Part shown: positions 53,089-64,000 of the stretch, in pieces
Layout of the letters: each line of letters starts with the position of its first letter
Numbering within the stretch: the stretch's first letter is position 1
Source: Semisulcospira habei
Taxonomy: Eukaryota; Mollusca; Gastropoda; Semisulcospiridae
NCBI GenBank assembly: GCA_036245525.1
Contig: BTPG01000006.1
Coordinates: forward strand, 97,252,553 to 97,316,552
Length of the DNA: 64,000 nucleotides
Direction: 5' to 3'
Notes under the pieces: model-generated
Told to the model about the DNA's origin: nothing
Database searches by the model: none
Seen by the model: only the letters and a program-made list of their open reading frames with translations
Position numbers and translations under genes: made by a program

Positions 53089-53211
53089 CATTCTGAGTTA
53101 TTAATGAGTAAACGAAACAAAAACAACACGAATTCGTCGGCAGTCACGAAACACAAAATCTAAGTACAGCCATACCTGAAATATCGCTTCATTTTAATCT
53201 CTAAACATTAT

Positions 53212-53395
53212 TTAACCCATTTAAACCCGATGTGCAATAGCTGAAAATGGATCGACCATGATAATTCAAAGATAGTGCATTCAAAGATAGCTTGGCGAAA
53301 GATACCCTTGAATTATCGGTATGGTCGATCTATCTCAGTCATTAGATGACATATTCAAACTTTGGAAATGCAGCCTTGGGGCCAAATAGGTTTAA
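53212..53395. mobile_element. TTAA MITE, 184 bp
   Basis: TTAACCCATTTAAACCC at the left, GGGGCCAAATAGGTTTAA at the right, with internal GGATCGACCATGATAATTCAA and TTGAATTATCGGTATGGTCGAT. Same family as 23441-23629. Confidence 0.78.
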
Positions 53396-53756
53396 AGCCT
53401 TACACGCATCAAAACCAGTGGACCCGCCACCAACAGCCAACCCTTCCATTCCCGCCTTGCGCTGCAACCGAAAACAGATCACATAAAGTCACTACTGATC
53501 GCTGCCACGCATTATGACAAGTGGAGTACATGACTGAGTGTAAGCTGATGTTTTGCTCACTTTTGATAAAGTTATTCACGGAGTTTTGATGGCACAACTT
53601 GTCTCATTGAATGACTAGAGACAGAAAATGTTCATTCAACCATGTTTTATTGATCCAGTTCCAAAAAAAAAAAAAACCCTGGGTATACTTAGTTACTTAT
53701 TGTGCATTTAGCGATTTTGTATTAGTACCGTTCGTATCTTTAGTTGTACATTTGTT

Positions 53757-54185
53757 GATAATAATAATAATACCGTTATTATATAGGCGCTTTTTCTCAA
53801 TTTTTGGGCAAATCGACTCAAAGCCCCGCGAACTGAAACCCAACACGCACACTCACGTAACAGACACGGATTTACGCCATTTAAGACAAACACAGTACAA
53901 GACAGACGAAGGGCCAGTTCAGCTACTGAAGTTACAGAGATTTTTGATCGCTTGTATTTGAAATTTGTAAAGTGGCCTGAAACCGGTACCAAAGTGTGTG
54001 TGGGGGGGGGGGGGGGGGGGGTGGTGGAAGAACCGGAGTACCCGGAGAAAGAACCTCGCCGGTCCGCCCGAATTAATGGTGACACTTACCAGAGGAGAAA
54101 AGTCCGACTGACGCCGGAACCCGTTTTCGAACCTCGCACCTTTGGCATTGGTGGCAGGCGCTGCGCCGCCCACGGACCGCCCCAA
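53757..54185 (-). mobile_element. tRNA-derived SINE, copy 1
   Basis: The 5' end at right (GGGCGGTCCGTGGGCGGCGCAG) has a tRNA-like head with box B GGTTCGAAAAC; the body matches copy 2; the tail at left is (TTA)n. The central GGGGG run is at 54002-54021. Box A is damaged (missing TGGTTAA). Confidence 0.75.
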
Positions 54186-54852
54186 ATACTGATACACTTT
54201 TGATGTCTTCAGTCGTGATAGTCGTAATGTTTAGTTGTGTATTAATTAGCCTGTGGTGTGGTCGTTTTGAAGTAGCATTGCATGTCAGGAAGCATTAGTG
54301 GTATTAGCCGGTTTTGCACGTCTACAGGGGAAGTAATCATGAGTTGTTTTTTTTATGAGTTGCCTCCCTTCGCTTCAACACGTTTAATGATTATTACGAG
54401 TTGTCCCTCTATACTCCCATAGACCCGACGAGGTATCGGCCGTGTGCAGTGGCATTTGGCAAGCTTTGTCAGATTTAGCATTTTGCTGTTGATGTTGTAT
54501 GTAGACGTGTCGTATGCACTAATGTCCTTTGTAAATGTCATACGCGTAATCAAAGGGCATTACACATGAAAAATGGCATCATCATAACTTCCCGTTATAA
54601 AAGCAGAGCTGTTTTAGATTTGTATTTAATAAATAAAATCTTAGTTTGGCTGTTATATCAGTGATTTTAGTGAACTTGTTCTTCTAATAGTAAACAGTGG
54701 GAATAGTTGCAGAACACACACAGAGTTTTATTAACATTTTTGATTTAACAACCCTTCAAGTGGTTGCAGAAAGCTTTTTTTTTTTTCATGTTTGTTAATG
54801 CCAGTTGCCTGTAACCCAATTAATCTGAGGAACATGGGTGCAAAGTTGAGTC

Positions 54853-54924
54853 AGTAAGAGGCATAGATCCTCATGGGTCCTGCACCTGAGATGCAGGGGC
54901 TCATGAGGATCTATGTCTCTTGCT
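54853..54924. repeat. Family-H hairpin, well preserved
   Basis: GTAAGAGGCATAGATCCTCA pairs with TGAGGATCTATGTCTCTTGC around TGCACCTGAGATGCA. Confidence 0.85.
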
Positions 54925-55111
54925 TGTTCATATTTTCTTGGCAATGAAGGTTGGTTAGTTATTGGGGTTTAACGCCGAGCAGGAAACTAAGGCCGTCTCT
55001 TGGCAGTTGGCAGTAAAGGGGTTTAGCAAAGGGTCCTTTGGTGGAGGTCTGCATGAAACCAACATCAGCCCAAAGATCTTTAGCAATTTGTCTCAGGCAA
55101 ACAAAACACAT

Positions 55112-55232
55112 GGGGCCAGTTGCATAAGTGAGCTTAGACCTGCGTCAGCCACTAAGCAAGGTGCTCCGTTATAGTGGAGTACCTTGCTTAGTGGCTGGCG
55201 CAAGACTAAACTCACTCATGCAAATGGCCCCT
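55112..55232. mobile_element. ~120-bp palindromic MITE
   Basis: GGGGCCAGTTGCATAAGTGAG pairs with CTCACTCATGCAAATGGCCCC; the inner CAGCCACTAAGCAAGGT/ACCTTGCTTAGTGGCTG is near perfect. Confidence 0.9.
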
Positions 55233-55872
55233 GCACCAGAGTGCAAACAAGTTGGTTCCTTTGTTGTCAAGTTTATTCCTCTCCATCAGCAAACGCACAA
55301 TTGATTCATTCTCTACATGTCATAAAAAGATCTTTTGAAGAAGGGAGGGGGGCAACTTTGAAAATATACATGTATATTGTTGAAAATAAAAAGTCTAGAA
55401 CATCTACGGTATATGCACTTGGTACAAGACGTACATGTCAAGTCTACCATTACAAACAAGATGCTGTACAAACAGCAGCGTAACATACACTATGTACATA
55501 TTCACAATGTGGGAAAACTGCCCCAAACGCAGTGTCACACTGCACAATGTACGCTGCTTCAATTCATTCTTGCGAGACCACTAATGAACATGAACTTCGT
55601 TTTAAATGTCATTGTTTATAGCATATGAATATAAAATGATATATATAATTTACACAAACAAATCATTCATAATTGCACACAGACACACGTACACTCTTGT
55701 AAGCGTTCTCATACATGCTGAAATATTTACAAAGTGATAAACACAAAATGATACACTTGAAACAAAAACAGCATGGTGTGATATCAAATGCTTGGATATA
55801 ACCAACACAAAATGCAGAGGGAACACAATACATGTATAATGTCGCATTGTGCAGCATGTCACGTAATAAAAC

Positions 55873-55941
55873 TTAAGCCCTTTGTGCATGCAGCCATCAG
55901 TACTGTAAATAGTACAGATTGCTGTATATGCAAAGGGTTAA
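55873..55941. mobile_element. TTAA MITE, 69 bp
   Basis: TTAAGCCCTTTGTGCATGCAG .. CTGTATATGCAAAGGGTTAA with a central CAGTACTGT/AGTACAG. It shares its right TTAA with the next element. Confidence 0.75.
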
Positions 55942-56019
55942 CCCTCTGGCTACCAGTAGAGCTTTTTGTCATGATGATTTCTACATGGCAAAAAGCGCTA
56001 CAGGCTGACAAAGGGTTAA
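55938..56019. mobile_element. TTAA MITE, 82 bp (CTGGCT family)
   Basis: TTAACCCTCTGGCTACCAGT .. GCTACAGGCTGACAAAGGGTTAA with GCTTTTTGTCAT/CAAAAAGC inside. Related halves are at 61595-61672 and 63923-64000. Confidence 0.8.
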
Positions 56020-56414
56020 AATAACATAAAAAGCGCAGGTTGCACCTGGTCTATGTAACAGCTGGCCTTGTACAAGAATCTGATAAAATCAATAAAAATG
56101 TGAGAACATTATAAAATAAAATTGCACACTTAAATTTAAAAACGGTCCACAATTAATACAGAGTAAATTATTTGTTCGTGATATGTAGAACTGCTTATGA
56201 TGATAGCATTGGCATAAAAATCCTACATTTGAATATTGACAGTGGCATAGTTCACAAAACCCTACATATTCCATGATTAAAAACAAAGATTATGCTGTTT
56301 GTAGCATCAGGCCAATGGCTATAGTCACAAAATGCATGAAAAACACATTTCTCAACCACAGTCTGTATCAGGCAATCACCATGCAACTATCTCTCCCTCA
56401 TGCACACACTTAAA

Positions 56415-56466
56415 TTAACCCCCTTTTGCATGCAGTCACTGGTGGCTGCGTGCACAATGGGGTTAA
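56415..56466. mobile_element. TTAA MITE, 52 bp
   Basis: TTAACCCCCTTTTGCATGCAG .. GCTGCGTGCACAATGGGGTTAA. Confidence 0.75.
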
Positions 56467-56529
56467 CAATACCGGTTCAATACTGGTTAAATGTCTAAAG
56501 AACATTTGTCAAGGAAATGACACTAAAAA

Positions 56530-56720
56530 AACAACCCATTAAGCTCTGACACACACCATGATAGGATGTGGATCGACCATATTTCCTGGGTGGTGTCAGC
56601 ACCCAGCTATTCTGACACCACCCTTGAAATGTCATGGGTGATGGTCTCCACAACTGTGACACAGACCTTGGAGAATATCTCCAAAAAATCTGATAACTAC
56701 CTCCTCTGGGCTTAATGAAC
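56530..56720. mobile_element. MITE, eroded ends
   Basis: CAACCCATTAAGCTCTGACAC .. CTGGGCTTAATGAACTAA with inner GGTGGTGTCAGCACCC/GACACCACCC. Same family as 23441-23629. Confidence 0.6.
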
Positions 56721-56979
56721 TAACTCAAGACATCACTATCACCCTCACACACAGTTTGTTCATTGCTGAAATGTACCATTCATTGCAAAAAGTACACAAT
56801 TTTGGATTCCAATGATCATGACTACAAATAAGTACCAGTCAACAAATGGTCCACAGGTTCACGTCATCATAGATTGACACAAGCTCAGCCCATTTAAGAC
56901 TGACCTCTGCCACGGGACCTTTTGCTCATAGGGATGTGTTAGAAAAACAAGAGGAAAAAATCGAGGTAAACTCAGGAGT

Positions 56980-57130
56980 GTGGAAATTGCTACTGTCCTA
57001 TCTTTGTTTTTTACCTTGTGTATCTTGCGTGTGGAAATTGCTACGGTCCTATCTTTGTTTTTTACCTTGTGTATCTTGCGTGTGGAAATTGCTACTGTCC
57101 TGTCTTTGTTTTTTACCTTGTGTATCTTTC
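56980..57130. repeat. 51-bp minisatellite, three copies
   Basis: GTGGAAATTGCTACTGTCC begins at 56980, 57031 and 57082, each copy ending GTGTATCTTGCG or similar. Confidence 0.93.
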
Positions 57131-57977
57131 TTATTTTTCTTTTTAATTCGTTTTCCTTTTTAGTGGATTTTGGCTGTTGGATTTTGGAAGCCATGTTGAG
57201 GGGATCACCTTAAATCTGCAGCAATCAATGTAGAAAACATACTACGAACAGCTAAAGTGTTAAAAACGTATACAAATATACAACAGTTTTACTTTTACAC
57301 GCCAATAATTCTCCACTGGGATTTAACTCCAAGTTCGAGTGAGATCCTTAAGAAAGATACATGTCATTAACTATTTTCTCAGCGCAGCACACAGCCAGGG
57401 GAGATAATGACAGTTTATCTTCTACCAGTTTTTGCCAATTACTTCCCTTGATGAAAAGAAAACAGGAGACTGCCAGTGCTAATATTTTACCTACTTTACT
57501 TTGTAATCCTACTTCCCTCGATATAAAAAGCCTTGGTCCTTTGACATTGGCGCGCACAACGTTCAACTCAAATATCTTTGCAAAGAAACACTTTTCAATC
57601 TTAGAACAAATATCATTCAGTGACAGTTCACCTAAAATGACTTACTTTAAGAAACTTGAACAATGTGTCAGGTTTGCTGTACAGTCGCAACAATTGGGAA
57701 TTTTTTCATGAAACGACTGATTTTACATCCCTAAATGTGCCCCAGATATATTAAGCCCAGTGCAAGAAAGATCCATTTTCACGTGAATTGGCAAACGTTT
57801 AAAACATGAAACAGCTCAGGCATACATGAAGTCTGCATGCTTGACCTCGATACCGGAAAAAAAAAAATTGAACTTGCATAACTACACTAATGTATGCACC
57901 ACAAATGTACGATACTGACAATCATTGTGTAAAGATCATGTCTTAATCCCCTTGTGTGTGTAACGTTATTGTGTACA

Positions 57978-58405
57978 GTAATAATAATAATAATGCATAG
58001 CATTTATATGGCGCATTTCTCATATTTATAATATAACTCAATGCGCAGAATGTAGCCGCGAACTGAACCCAACAAGCACGCTCACGTGAATCACACGCAT
58101 TCACTCACACACTGTACGTAAACACAGAACATTCACGTGGTGCTAAGGGCAAGCTCAAGCGAGCTACACGGTATTTGAAAATCGTTTTGTATTTGAAATT
58201 TTATTAAGTTGGCTGAAACTGATACCAAAGTGGAGGGGGAGGAAGAGCCGGAGTACCCGGAGAAAGAACCCCCGACGGTCCGCCCGAGTAACGGTGACAC
58301 TTACTAGAGGAGAAAAATCCGACGCCGGAACCCGGAATCGAACCTCGCACCTTTAGCATTGGTGGCAGGCGCCTTAACCACTGCGCCACGGACCACCCCA
58401 GTACT
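57978..58405 (-). mobile_element. tRNA-derived SINE, copy 2 (reference copy)
   Basis: Head on the - strand from 58402: GTCCGTGGCGCAGTGGTTAAGGCG (box A) and GAGGTTCGATTCCGGG (box B, 58335-58345). A unique body with AGTGTCACCGTTACTCGGGCGG and GTGAGCGTGCTTGTTGGGTTC follows, then the tail (TTA)n near 57978. About 430 bp. Confidence 0.85.
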
Positions 58406-58429
58406 GACGAATGCATGCACAAGGAGACT

Positions 58430-59340
58430 AATAATTATATGTAGTAGTCATGGCACTGAAATCGCAAAGCTGAAAAGACCATATAGACACCTGTTACTTA
58501 AATTTGTCAACAACAAGAATATTCATAAGTTACATTAACCATTTGTCTGTCTGCAGCACCTTTTATTGAGGTGAAACTCTGACAAAAAGTACCACAGAGA
58601 GAAAAAAGGTTAACCAAATAGTGAAACACTATTGAAAATACAGTTCTAGAAATCGACACACACTAATTTAACCCCCCCAAAATAATAAACAAGAGTAACC
58701 GTAATAATGGCAGGTAAACTAGTGCAGTATGTATTTTATGCAAACCAAGGGGAATGTATTTTGTTTTATCCCCCCCCCCCCCCCCCCACACACACACCAA
58801 GCTTAACATTGGGCTCATTTATTTTCTAAAGGCTAAACTAATGCAGAGAATAATGTCAAAACATTAAAAACAGCCAACTTGTTTGTTCAATGCTTTAAAA
58901 CCTTGTTTGTTCTTGATAGCCATAAAATCAAAGACTCCCTTTTCGTGTAACAACAAAGTGATCATCATCATCTGATGATCAGTGACCGTGAATGTTTTTC
59001 ATTACATGTTTTTCACACACTTAGGCCGAAGGTCAAAATTCCCACATTAGTGAATTGTCCTCTGAAGAGTACACACCAGTTCAGGATACAGATGGACCAC
59101 TACAGTTCATTGGTGGTGCTAGAATAGTTTTGGAACCAATAGGTGTTATGCCTTTATCAGTTTATGCTGGGCTATGGTAGTGGTGGGTGCTATTAAGTCC
59201 TCACATATGGTCTTCTGTATTACTATTAAAACAATGTCACTCAGCAGTTGACATGCATGTTCAGGAAATTGTGTGTTCATTTGATGTCTTTACTATAGCT
59301 TATTCAGAAAAATTCAGAAAGTTGTCTTTAGATAGTTGGT
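58430..59340. other. Intergenic DNA, nothing recognised
   Basis: A/T-rich with a C-run then CACACA at 58771-58797. No domain or repeat boundary was recognised. Confidence 0.45.
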
Positions 59341-59354
59341 GGACTTTGACATTT

Positions 59355-59570
59355 TTAACCCTTCACTGCCAAGTGCCTGTGGATGCAGACTATGTTTCAG
59401 AACTTATTGTCAATTTTGACATCAAAGATCCCAAGCCACCAAAGCAACATGGACACAAAGAGATTTCAGCAAGAAGCAGAGATCCTCATGATCAAGTGCG
59501 GGGTCTGATGAAGATCTAAACCTCTTGCTGTTGGGTGGTGTTTATTTTCTCACAGTCGTGAAGGGGTCAA
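59355..59570. mobile_element. Family-H TTAA MITE, complete, 216 bp
   Basis: TTAACCCTTCACTGCCAAG at the left; CAGTCGTGAAGGGGTCAA at the right (TTAA mutated to TCAA). The hairpin core is at 59469-59529. Shows that the ~70-bp hairpin is the centre of a longer inverted-repeat element. Confidence 0.82.
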
Positions 59571-59734
59571 GTTTCAAAACTGTAAAATGCACAGGAAACA
59601 AAAGAATGCATAACAGTTCACAATTCATATCATCGAAACAGCGTACATAGATACCTTGGCACTGGTAAGATGCTTGCGGCTCACTGTGGGCCCTCTGGCC
59701 AGATTTGCAGAAAGAAAATGTGTCATGTCTCTCT

Positions 59735-59958
59735 CTAACCACTCACTGCCAGGACTTTGCAAATATCACCAAGAGGCAAGTGACACAGATCATCACAAAC
59801 CTCAGCAGATGCCAGGGTTCATGAGGATCTATGCTCCTTCCACGCGAGTGTGCTTGTATGATTCATCTGCATTCCTCACTGGGTACAGTTATCAGTTTTT
59901 CAGTTTGCAATGCTTTCAGAGATCTATGGTTCACGTCCACAGGCAGTGAAGGGGTTAA
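59735..59958. mobile_element. Family-H TTAA MITE, complete, 224 bp
   Basis: CTAACCACTCACTGCCAGGAC at the left; CCACAGGCAGTGAAGGGGTTAA at the right; core hairpin 59768-59843 with AAGAGGCA and GAGGATCTATGCTCCTT. Confidence 0.82.
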
Positions 59959-59959
59959 C

Positions 59960-61590
59960 AAAACAAACGAATGATTGTAACAGACCCCAGCATGTGATGC
60001 AAAAAAGTAAAATGCATCTGTCAGCTAATAAATAGATCCAAGTTTTATTACAGCAGGAAAAAATGTCATGAACCTATGGTACGATCAACAAGTGCACAAT
60101 CTAGGCAGTCACAAATGCATTTTAACCTCTCTGTTTATGCACCCACTGGGACTGTTAACAAGGGGGTTAAATGAAATTATCAGCGTTTGTTTAAATCAGT
60201 TGGCCAGCAGGACTACTAGATAACAGCTGGAACACTCATCGTATTGTTTTAGAATTGTATTAGTAATGAAATAATAAACTTAGGATACTGTAATATGGAT
60301 TATTTTGTACAGGTCAGCCTCTGTATTACAAGCTCAAGTATGCCTTAGAGTCAGATGGAACACACATGGGATACCCACTACGTGACAGGCCCTGAGGCTG
60401 ACATAGCCTTAGCTGACCCATGCATCAATATGCAGGGGCAGCGAAGGCAGATGTCGGCCCATGGACCTTTTGCTTGGTTTCTCTGCACATCAATGTAATT
60501 TTGTACTAAAGTAACATGCTTGCCAAACACGCAGTCTGACCTTGTCTCCCGGACACTGCAATATATACTGAAGCTGACCTGTACTAATAAAACAATGAAC
60601 AGAAAATAATGTAAATTGTAATATGGATTCCGTCGTGCAAGCTTGTGTGCACAAGCATGTTTTATAATAAGAAATGACTCCAGAGGTTTAACTTTGACGT
60701 CACTTTTCATCTTACGGGGTACTACTGGTAATGCTGTGTTTTGTAAAAATTGCATATTTTACAATCTGTGCTGGTCTATAACTTTGAACTCAATGGCTCT
60801 TTGCAGTGAAGTCCAAACTCACAGACCAGAACACATATAATACTAATACATGAAATGATAATTTAGTCTACTTGCAAGGTATACCATTTTCCCGTTTACA
60901 ATTTCCTTTATTTAATTTTCAAAGTGCATCACTATTCAAATGCATACAAAAACTACAACTGCAGATGTCACAAAAATCACTTATTTCAAAGATATGAAGG
61001 ACCTACAACAGACAAACCCTGACACACTGGTTGTCTCCCTCAACTGCTGCGCTGATCAGCACAGCTTTTTGAGGGAAACAGCCAGTGTGACCCTAATATA
61101 CCCTGTCACTTATGTACATGCACAGTTGTCTTTGTCAATACAAACTTTCAAAAGTTTAGTCATCAGAAATTCAACTGTATTTTTGTGATGTGATACCCTT
61201 TCAAACTTCCCACCTCTTTTTGACTACATGTACTTTACATGGCATGTGTCACTGAGTCAGTTATGTTCAGCAAGAGCCTGATCCAATAAATGACAAACAT
61301 TATGATAAAAAAAAAAACTTTAGCTCCCAGACCCTATCATTTACCTCAAAAAGGGGTGCCGTGTTAAAAGTTACCCTGCATAACAAGACAAGCTGCATAA
61401 GCCCTTCATAAATTCAAATACAAAAGTTTCACAAGACATTTTTTGTAGAGTCATCATCAATTCACTGAGATTCTCTTTTGTATCATTTTCAACTCATGGG
61501 ATTTAGTTTACCTGAATAAAACAAAAAGAACTTTACCAATTAATAATAATATAATTGATTATGCATGCAAATCTCTTCTATTTGCATATG
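59960..61590. other. Intergenic DNA, mostly unrecognised
   Basis: Contains a decayed TTAA element at 60120-60170 (TTTAACCTCTCTGTTTATGCA .. GGGGGTTAAA) and a decayed palindrome at 60396-60476. No gene is seen. Confidence 0.45.
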
Positions 61591-61594
61591 TGCA

Positions 61595-61672
61595 TCTTCT
61601 TCCTTTTGGCTGTCAGTAGCACTTTTTGTCATGGTGATTCCTGCAAAAAGCGCCAGACATCCAAAGGGATAA
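61595..61672. mobile_element. MITE relic (GGCTGTCAGTAG family)
   Basis: TTTTGGCTGTCAGTAGCACTT .. AAAAAGCGCCAGACATCCAAAGGGAT; same internal sequence as 55938-56019. Confidence 0.6.
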
Positions 61673-62507
61673 GAAAAATTGAGGGCAATGCCTTACTTGT
61701 TTACCACACATCTACCCCATACAAGGCTTAACGTCAATGGATTACACAAAGTCTCAATTACGGACATGATGATGGTACTGGTGGTTACACAAAGCTACTT
61801 CTGCAGGCCCAGGATGTATTATATGAGACCAGCAGGAGGCAGACGCTCCCACACAAGACTATGCTTCTTGCAGGAGAAGCAGGCTGGAGGACTACTGTAC
61901 GTGTATTCAGTACAGTGTAATGTCACTTTCAATGCCTCTGTTTGAACAAACAGGAAAAGAAATGAGATGAAAAGTGAACCTCGTTACTGAGAAGAGATCA
62001 TGCGCCATTACTTTGGCTATTGGCACATCGCCAGAGATGTCGATACACACACACACACAAACACAGCAGCACACATGAATTGTACAAACACATGTATACA
62101 CACACATAGTCGTCACACACCGATTACATATTGAGAGAGGACGTGCCATTACCCAACATAGATCTGTCAACATTCTTCCTCTTTCCTGAGCACCAATCAG
62201 AACAAGTAAAACACCAGTATACCAGTGAAATGAAGTTTTCTTACTGCCAATAAACATTGTTTGGAATTCAGAAGCAGGTCAAAATTGCACCTGTTTCCAT
62301 GAAAACAATTGGACTAAAAACCTGGACAAACATGCCATATCACATTTGTCAAAGCTTTTTCAGTCCATTCCACCAAAACACATGCAATTTTTACCTTTTC
62401 ATGATTTCCAGAAATTGTGAATCTACTCTCCATCTGTGACACCCCTCCCCTCCCCCCCCCCCCCAAATCTGTCAAGTGAGGGGGGAAAAAAGTTCTAAAT
62501 GGGAGCA

Positions 62508-62575
62508 AGCAAAAGGCATAGACTGTCATGAGCTCCTGCAGGCTGGAAGGTCCAATGAGGATTTATGCCTACTGA
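62508..62575. repeat. Family-H hairpin, divergent
   Basis: GCAAAAGGCATAGACTGTCA .. CAATGAGGATTTATGCCTACT. Confidence 0.65.
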
Positions 62576-62993
62576 TGTTGAGTAGAGCTTGCATTAAATT
62601 TAAAATGAAATTAACCATTCACTGATAAGGTTATATAGGGACTCAACAAAATGCTGCCCACAAAATTTCTGTTCATAAAAGTCATCTCATGTAAGAAAAC
62701 TCCACTGCACATAGTTTTAGTTTTGGGTTGCACAATTCAACAGAAATGTACTCATTTTTTAAAAAAAAAGTGCAATCATACTTGTATACAAAATACATTC
62801 TATCTACCTAGGCACTACTGATATTCTGTTTGTAAAACGCTCACATCTCTCAAGCACTTTAGGTCTTCCATTCACCACATCATGGTGAGATATTTGGTAC
62901 AGCAAGTCATTGTATTCGCATCTAGGTCTATGCAAGTATTAACGGCACAAAACAGACTGCCAGCATCATTAATTTACCTTCCTGTGCATGCAG

Positions 62994-63935
62994 CCATCGG
63001 TACTGTTAACCCTTTGGCTGTCAGTTGACCATCAGTACTGTTAACCCTTTGGCTGTCAGATGACCATCAGTACTGTTAACCCTTTGGCTGTCAGTTGACC
63101 ATCAGTAGTGTTAACCCTTCGGCTGTCTGCTGTCAGTACTGTTAACCCTTTGGCTGTCTGCTGACTGTCGGTACTGTTAACCCTTCGGCTGTCTGCTGAC
63201 GGTCGGTACTGTTAACCCTTTGGCTGTCTGCTGTCGGTACTGTTAACCCTTTGGCTGTCTGCTGACTGTCGGTACTGTTAACCCTTTGGCTGTCTGCTGA
63301 CTGTCGGTACTGTTAACCCTTCGGCTGTCTGCTGACGGTCGGTACTGTTAACCCTTTGGCTGTCTGCTGTCGGTACTGTTAACCCTTTGGCTGTCTGCTG
63401 TCGGTACTGTTAACCCTTTGGCTGTCTGCTGTCGGTACTGTTAACCCTTTGGCTGTCTGCTGACTGTCGGTACTGTTAACCCTTCGGCTGTCTGCTGACG
63501 GTCGGTACTGTTAACCCTTTGGCTGTCTGCTGACGGTCGGTACTGTTAACCCTTTGGCTGTCTGCTGTCGGTACTGTTAACCCTTTGGCTGTCTGCTGAC
63601 GGTCGGTACTGTTAACCCTTTGGCTGTCTGCTGTCGGTACTGTTAACCCTTCGGCTGTCTGCTGACGGTCGGTACTGTTAACCCTTTGGCTGTCTGCTGT
63701 CGGTACTGTTAACCCTTTGGCTGTCTGCTGACTGTCAGTACTGTTAACCCTTCGGCTGTCTGCTGACTGTCGGTACTGTTAACCCTTTGGCTGTCTGCTG
63801 ACTGTCGGTACTGTTAACCCTTCGGCTGTCAGTTGACCGTCGGTACTGTTAACCCTTTGGCTGTCAGTTGACCATCGGTACTGTTAACCCTTCGGCTGTC
63901 TGCTGACTGTCGGTACTGTTAACCCTTTGGTTGTC
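62994..63935. repeat. Satellite with 35/31-bp units
   Basis: About 27-29 units of GGTACTGTTAACCCTTTGGC plus TGTCTGCTGACTGTC (35 bp), alternating with a 31-bp form lacking GACT or similar. Every unit contains TTAACCCTTYGGCTGTC. The first units carry CAGTTGACCATCA variants; the last flows into a palindromic element. Confidence 0.96.
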
Positions 63936-64000
63936 TGTAGTGGGTTTTATCGTGGTTATTCCTCAGGAATCACTGTGATAAAAACTGCTACCCACAGCCA
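63923..64000. mobile_element. TTAA MITE cut by the window end
   Basis: TTAACCCTTTGGTTGTCTGT leads into GTGGGTTTTATCGTGG and AATCACTGTGATAAAAACTGC, closing CTACCCACAGCCA at the last base. The inverse of the left end predicts that AAGGGTTAA follows outside the window. Confidence 0.8.

Noticed and set aside
62994..63935. CRISPR-like array
   Set aside because: Regular units, but there are no unique spacers; units abut and vary by small indels. This is a satellite in animal DNA.

Overview
The window is animal nuclear DNA: GT-AG spliced genes, very many dinucleotide microsatellites, decayed non-LTR retrotransposons, a Ty3/gypsy element, tRNA-derived SINEs and many short palindromic elements. The overall repeat style suggests a marine mollusc, probably a gastropod. 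That is inference; nothing in the sequence proves the species.

Two spliced host genes can be assembled by eye on the + strand. The first (3624-5430, three exons, about 220 aa) encodes a THAP zinc-finger protein with a C-terminal helical segment. Its zinc-binding histidine appears to be replaced by tyrosine. The second fills most of the window (11425-53005, twelve exons, 1806 coding bases, 601 aa, every splice phase compatible). It encodes a secreted protein: signal peptide, dibasic site, a long Tyr/Gly/Gln/Pro-rich segment with a short Gln/Arg/Glu coiled coil, then five consecutive six-cysteine PLAC-type domains. Each PLAC domain is one exon, and the four junctions between them are all phase 1. 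I do not recognise a named family with this architecture, and it is the main biological finding.

Layout: 1-1316 LINE-A copy with a nonsense mutation. 1.3-3.5 kb microsatellites. 3.6-5.5 kb THAP gene. 7.0-9.8 kb CR1-like LINE interrupted by a LINE-B insertion that has a twin-priming inversion and a 15-bp target duplication. 11.0-11.5 kb promoter and signal-peptide exon of the PLAC gene. Its introns then hold a 4-kb 17-bp satellite (15.7-19.7 kb), a solo LTR (25.6-26.2 kb), a broken Ty3/gypsy element on the - strand (31.1-38.9 kb), two further LINE-A copies, a LINE-B copy, three tRNA-His-like genes, a repeated ~1-kb nonautonomous element, and long (TA)n, (GT)n and (CT)n tracts. After the gene (53-64 kb) there are SINEs, TTAA-flanked palindromic MITEs and a second satellite running to the window end.

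A recurring theme is short inverted-repeat elements bounded by TTAA (TTAACCC...GGGTTAA, piggyBac-like in form). Both satellites can be traced to amplification of one terminal inverted repeat of a neighbouring palindromic element. Copy numbers, identities and homology were judged by eye; no alignment or database search was run.
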